DNA of 10,397 nucleotides, taken from Paraglomus occultum. Its lineage: Eukaryota; Glomeromycota; Glomeromycetes; Paraglomerales; Paraglomeraceae. Below, piece by piece: positions 7,595 to 10,397 of this stretch. Each line of letters opens with the position of its first letter. The first letter of the stretch is position 1. The notes beneath the pieces were generated by a model that worked only from the letters and a program-made list of their open reading frames with translations, did not search any database and was not told the DNA's origin. The stretch covers positions 1 to 10,397 of the forward strand of contig CAJVPJ010001341.1 in assembly GCA_910592205.1 (NCBI GenBank), in the 5' to 3' direction. Both the position numbers and the translations under genes were made by a program.

Positions 7595-7810
7595 ATGTAC
7601 TTATCCGAAGATGACATTAATTTAGAGTTTAATATCGGTTGCGTAAGTATGTTTTATTTATTATTGACTTGTGTAAACGTCTATTCAATTATTTCTAACT
7701 TTAACTTATTACAGTCAGGTATATACCTTCATTGGGCTTGTTTATATCCGGAAGAAAGCTTTACAATTATGCAAAATAGCTTAAAATCGAAATGCTTTCA
7801 AATGGTGTGA
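7595..7810 (+). CDS. possible small two-exon gene or gene fragment, unknown product
   Basis: The first exon would start at ATG 7595 and end at 7642 (MYLSEDDINLEFNIGC). GTAAGT at 7643 and TTATTACAG ending at 7714 bound a 72-base intron with a good branch site (TTCTAACTTTAAC about 20 bases before the acceptor). The second exon, 7715 to the TGA at 7808-7810, encodes GIYLHWACLYPEESFTIMQN and onward. Spliced product: 47 residues. Because the intron is a multiple of three without stops, the unspliced sequence is also open. The exon may extend upstream in another frame from 7515 (STEEIQYKTDIESSNYDD), which would need a frameshift to join and hints at a decayed longer gene. I do not recognise the family. 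Confidence 0.35.
   Translation: MYLSEDDINLEFNIGCVSMFYLLLTCVNVYSIISNFNLLQSGIYLHWACLYPEESFTIMQNSLKSKCFQMV
7643..7714 (+). other. candidate spliceosomal intron (72 bases)
   Basis: It has a consensus donor GTAAGT, a CTAAC branch motif in TTTCTAACTTTAAC, a T-rich 3' part and a TTACAG acceptor. It is the best-formed intron in the window. Confidence 0.5.
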
Positions 7811-8140
7811 TAATAATTGATTATGAGCAGTTAAATATTGTAGCGAACATTTGCTAGAGTATGGTTGAACCATATTAATATTAGTATCCATATAATCGAT
7901 AAAGCAGTGCATAATGATTACGTGTATTTTATTATACAACGATAACTCAATTTATCTATTTTAAATCGTATAATAAACAATTATATAACCTTATATTTTG
8001 GATATTACGTCCAGTACTGTATTCGGCAAAAAAACCGAACGAAAAGTAAAGATTACACCTCGTGGTGGCGTACTTTCAGATACATCATTCATGATAAAAA
8101 CATGCCTGAAGGCAGTATTAAAACGTCGTCGTTATTTTCT
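7811..8140. other. AT-rich spacer with a 33-codon minus-strand ORF
   Basis: Mostly without features. One short minus-strand frame runs from ATG 8092-8090 to TAA 7993-7991 (begins MNDVSESTPPRGVIFTFRSV). It lies downstream of the exon-like frame at 8146-8325 in the same direction and could be a following exon, but no clean splice solution keeps a frame across both. Confidence 0.25.
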
Positions 8141-8145
8141 TCGAC

Positions 8146-8325
8146 CTACACCCAATTGCAGCGTACAGTAACTGTTCTACAATACTTGGTGAAATACTCA
8201 CCTCTGTTTGTGTAATGACAAACTTCAGCCGCTAGAGGGCCTTCTGCACGTTTACTCAAACCCGGTGCATGTTTGTTTTCGGCGAAACTAATTCGTAATG
8301 TATCGTATATTATTTGAAGGAGAAG
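8146..8325 (-). pseudogene. unrecognised exon-like open frame
   Basis: A stop-to-stop frame of 59 codons on the minus strand stands out from its AT-rich surroundings by its protein-like, GC-richer content: SFAENKHAPGLSKRAEGPL then AAEVCHYTNRGEY. It has no in-frame ATG. It can be read as an internal exon from 8287 (after an ATTAG acceptor) to 8202 (before a GTGAGT donor), 86 bases. No convincing next exon in frame was found, so it may be a fragment of a decayed or captured gene. I do not recognise the family. Confidence 0.3.
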
Positions 8326-8339
8326 TTATAGTGAAACAA

Positions 8340-8725
8340 TAAAAACGTATGGATATGTAAATGCACGTTTTACGTATTCGAATGATGGAAGATGACATAT
8401 TAATATATTTGTATTACGTAATAACCGCAGAAAGTGGTTGAGGATTTGCGATTGTCAACTCAACCAACATATTGTTTAATAACATTATGACGTAAATAAG
8501 AATAACATTAGTGGGGCTGATAAACTAATACGTGATGGTCTCGCTCTTGCTTTCATTCGGTGGTGGCTTTTTTGCGTTTTTTCTCTCTTAATCAAGCCTC
8601 ACGGTATGAACCCGATTTTTACGACAGCGATGACACTAGCAAGTCTCTGCATTTAGTAGTAAAGCATAAAGTAATTGTTCATAATTGTTCCTATCTATTA
8701 GAATAATAGTATTAAAATATCGATA
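8340..8725. other. spacer without recognisable gene
   Basis: No family-like frame or transposon end was found. A plus-strand ATG near 8534 opens only an 18-residue hydrophobic peptide, which is not supported as a gene. Confidence 0.45.
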
Positions 8726-8727
8726 TA

Positions 8728-8753
8728 CGTGGGGAGGCTGAAAGTTTTGCGTG
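8728..8753 (+). repeat. mariner left terminal inverted repeat
   Basis: This is the outer end of the element next to TA at 8726-8727. Relative to the right end it carries two extra bases after the G-run and lacks one A in the following A-run. Confidence 0.8.
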
Positions 8754-8949
8754 TGGCTTTCTAACTCGAGATTGCAGCAATTCAACTAAAAATTGGAATA
8801 ATTATAAACATACTTTTACGTAACAAATGAAAAAAAAAAGTAGAGACAAAGCCACTATTTCGTTGTCAAGATACCATTTTTTTTGTAAAACATGGTAAAA
8901 CAACTGGGAAAAAAATGAGCCGTAAGAGTTAAGGACACTTTATTTTTGC

Positions 8950-9563
8950 TTCTTAGAAAAATGGCAGAAATACACATCGAATTTACGAAAAATTGGTAAA
9001 TGTAGAAAAAAAAACTAGCGTTGTCTACTAGCACAATTAGACGCTCGATTGCTACATTCAAAGAGTAGTAAAAAGTAAGTAAAGACAGGCCGTTCTGGAT
9101 GTTCCCTCGCAAAGCGGTAACATCAGAAAAATTGCCAAGGTCGAGGATTTTGTTAGCAATAACGCGCCCATTTTTATTAAAACTTAGACAACAAAACTAG
9201 TATTTTTTCTGAAAAAATCTCCTGTATTTTTACACAGTGAGCGAGCCTCCAGAAGAAAAGAAGGAACAACTGCTTCGTGACGTCATGCTTCATTACGACA
9301 ATGTTGCGCCACATAAGGCATCTACTATGACGGAGTATCTTCATAACAAACGAGTGAAACTTTCTCCCTACTTGCCGTATAGTCCAGACCGTATAAAGAA
9401 ACAACTGAAGGAAAAAAAAAATTTAATAAGGTCGAAAATTTGGGCAAGGGCTGTTCAGGCAGTTGCTGAAACAATGCCAAAAGCCGGATATGAACTTTCC
9501 AGAGTTGACAGAATCGTCTGCACTGTTGCATGGACATTAATGAAGGCTACTTTGAGAGAATGA
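8950..9563 (+). pseudogene. mariner transposase pseudogene
   Basis: One frame carries all recognisable parts. TIRRSIATFKE near 9037-9070 resembles the second HTH; KDRPFWMFPRKAVTSE from 9081 matches the RPRSGRPRK linker. TAG and TGA stops follow around 9193-9213. Next comes LLRDVMLHYDNVAPHKAS, where the Asp at 9297-9299 is the second catalytic residue, then VKLSPYLPYSPD ending at 9389. In mariners the third catalytic Asp lies five residues after that SPD, in a block like LAPCDFFLFPK; here the text jumps straight to RIKKQLKEKK, so that Asp has been deleted. The first catalytic Asp region between the linker and 9237 is also missing. The tail ends with TGA at 9561-9563. The open frame starting at the GTG at 9237 is not a real start. 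Inactive. Confidence 0.85.
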
Positions 9564-9610
9564 AATAGTTGTATCGATAAATATTATGAAATTTCTGGAA
9601 ATAAAGGTCT

Positions 9611-9636
9611 GCGCGCAAAATTTTTCAGCCCCCACG
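9611..9636 (-). repeat. mariner right terminal inverted repeat
   Basis: Complemented, it matches the left end over about 26 positions with small indels and abuts TA at 9637-9638. It lies 47 bases after the transposase stop codon, a normal spacing for mariner elements. Confidence 0.8.
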
Positions 9637-9638
9637 TA

Positions 9639-10043
9639 TTGTCTTATGCAACGCATAGTAAATGGGAAAGTTTAACGTTATAGTGCTAATAACAAATAGC
9701 ATGAATAAATAGCGGGATTACGGAAAACGTCAGTTAATCACTATTATGAGTATACCTTCTACCTTCATTGGTGATGGAGCAGGAGTATACTAACCAAGTC
9801 ATTGCCAGAATTACTCGTTCTAGCATTAATTTGAAAAAGCTTGGTGCGCCGTACTATAAAAACATTTTGTATTACTACATTAATAGGCTACAGGCTACAC
9901 AATTTATGTGGTAGCGTCAATAAATATATGACGAATTGAGAATAAGTAATAAATTACAAGTGATACTGAATAAATAGCAAGTGATGTGGTACGAAGCACA
10001 GTCTATATTAACGGAGTGTCGATTTCGAACCTTGAAATGAAAC
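9639..10043. other. spacer upstream of the kinase-like frame
   Basis: No gene is supported. GAGTATAC occurs twice (about 9748 and 9783) and TGAATAAATAGC twice (about 9701 and 9967) as short direct repeats. The frame that follows has an in-frame TGA two codons before its ATG, so the reading frame does not extend back into this spacer without an intron. Confidence 0.4.
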
Positions 10044-10397
10044 ATGTTTAGATTGAAAAACCGCAACAGATTGTCAAAAAGACATCAGGCTATAGACAAC
10101 AGATTGTCAGAAAGACATCAGGCTATAGACAACTTGATTCAATCATCCTCAGTAGATGATAAATATTTTCATCTTGAATGGATTTCCGGTTCTGAGTTTA
10201 ATAGAGTGGGCTCTAGGAGGTGTGTTGCTGACCAAACCATCCACCTTGCCGTAAGAAATTTTTATCAGAAGGTAATGCTATTATCTCTTGAATGCGATGA
10301 AACCACTACACCAAACTTTATGAATGAGTTTGCCAGAAAGTATTCGCTTCCGACATTCAGGCTTGAGGATGATACTTCACCTAATCAGTTCAGAAGA
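10044..10397 (+). CDS. kinase-like N-terminal region, partial, degenerate
   Basis: An open frame of 118 codons begins at ATG 10044 and runs off the window. Residues 26-33 (QAIDNLIQ) and 42-52 (FHLEWISGSEF) resemble the segment that precedes the kinase domain in the large kinase family of arbuscular mycorrhizal fungi (patterns like IDKLIQ ... EWIPYxxF). Residues 75-96 (QKVMLLSLECDETTTPNFMNEF) resemble the beta3 strand and following loop (xKVALKSLxxSxxxTxxFxNE). The Gly-rich ATP loop expected between them is replaced by RVGSRRCVADQTIHLAVRNF, and the invariant beta3 Lys position reads Leu (VMLLSL). It is therefore probably a pseudokinase, a relic or a captured fragment. Residues 8-29 contain an 11-residue tandem duplication. 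The similarity is partial and recalled from memory; an unrelated protein is possible. Confidence 0.5.
   Translation, partial: MFRLKNRNRLSKRHQAIDNRLSERHQAIDNLIQSSSVDDKYFHLEWISGSEFNRVGSRRCVADQTIHLAVRNFYQKVMLLSLECDETTTPNFMNEFARKYSLPTFRLEDDTSPNQFRR
10065..10130 (+). repeat. 33-bp tandem duplication, two units
   Basis: Units 10065-10097 and 10098-10130 are identical except for one A-to-G change (tcaaaa to tcagaa, Lys to Glu). The length keeps the frame, adding NRLSxRHQAID once more. The near identity implies a recent event. Confidence 0.9.

Larger units (their letters stand above)
8728..9636 (+). mobile_element. mariner-type transposon, both ends present, internally deleted
   Basis: The two ends are imperfect inverted repeats: the left begins CGTGGGGAGGCTGAAAGTTT and the right, complemented, begins CGTGGGGGCTGAAAAATTTT; both continue TGCG(T/C)G. 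Each is bordered by TA (8726-8727 and 9637-9638), the mariner target duplication. The element is 909 bases, against about 1.3 kb for full mariners, and the transposase inside is broken. It could still have been moved by an enzyme supplied elsewhere. Confidence 0.85.

Noticed and set aside
8230-8241. CCGCTAGAGGGC, which fits the CTCF core consensus
   Set aside because: CTCF is an animal protein, the other features point to a fungus, and the bases fall inside the exon-like frame at 8146-8325; a single match of this length is weak.
8855-9112. 85-codon minus-strand open frame
   Set aside because: It lies inside the mariner element opposite the linker motif KDRP...PRK of the transposase; no family resemblance of its own.
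9177-9537. Minus-strand open frames of 75 and 70 codons
   Set aside because: They are shadows of the mariner transposase C-terminal part on the plus strand.
1-10397. Bacterial or endosymbiont origin, given that TPR giants also occur in bacteria
   Set aside because: Consensus spliceosomal intron signals, Helitron and Tc1/mariner remnants, long AT-rich spacers and the lack of operon structure favour a eukaryotic nuclear genome.

Overview
The window looks like a gene-poor, transposon-rich stretch of a eukaryotic nuclear genome, most likely an arbuscular mycorrhizal fungus (Glomeromycotina, Rhizophagus-like). The reasons are AT-rich spacers, short GT..AG introns, decayed Helitron, Tc1 and mariner elements side by side, a very long array of RG(E)VY...YDNAL-type tetratricopeptide repeats, and a piece that resembles the N-terminal lobe of the expanded kinases of these fungi. 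The taxonomic call rests on remembered family resemblance, not on a search.

Layout. 1-300: no gene; one perfect 22-bp palindrome. About 300-1260 (minus): broken Helitron-type Rep/helicase N-terminal region. About 1236-2376 (minus): nearly full-length but frameshifted Tc1 transposase with its right terminal inverted repeat at 2347-2374; the left end is lost where it abuts the Helitron piece. 2486-2513: a second, different Tc1-like end, suggesting nesting. 2907-6158 (minus): the one large intact gene, an intronless 1083-residue protein with an N-terminal helix-turn-helix of the CENP-B/pogo type followed by 29 full TPRs and a C-terminal half repeat. About 6281-6600 (minus): short open stretch with a DGHxTHxT motif like the DDE_1 (pogo/Tigger) transposases. 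7444-7810 (plus): possible small spliced gene or gene fragment. 8146-8325 (minus): unrecognised exon-like open frame. 8728-9636 (plus): complete-ended but internally deleted mariner element. 10044-10397 (plus): start of a kinase-like reading frame with a 33-bp tandem duplication, running off the window.

The only clearly functional-looking gene is the TPR gene. Its two most interesting properties are the pairing of a transposon-type DNA-binding domain with a giant TPR solenoid, and the growth of that solenoid by duplication of a seven-repeat block (about one superhelical turn). The other coding pieces are remnants and do not form a pathway with it. No tRNA, rRNA or CRISPR was found.
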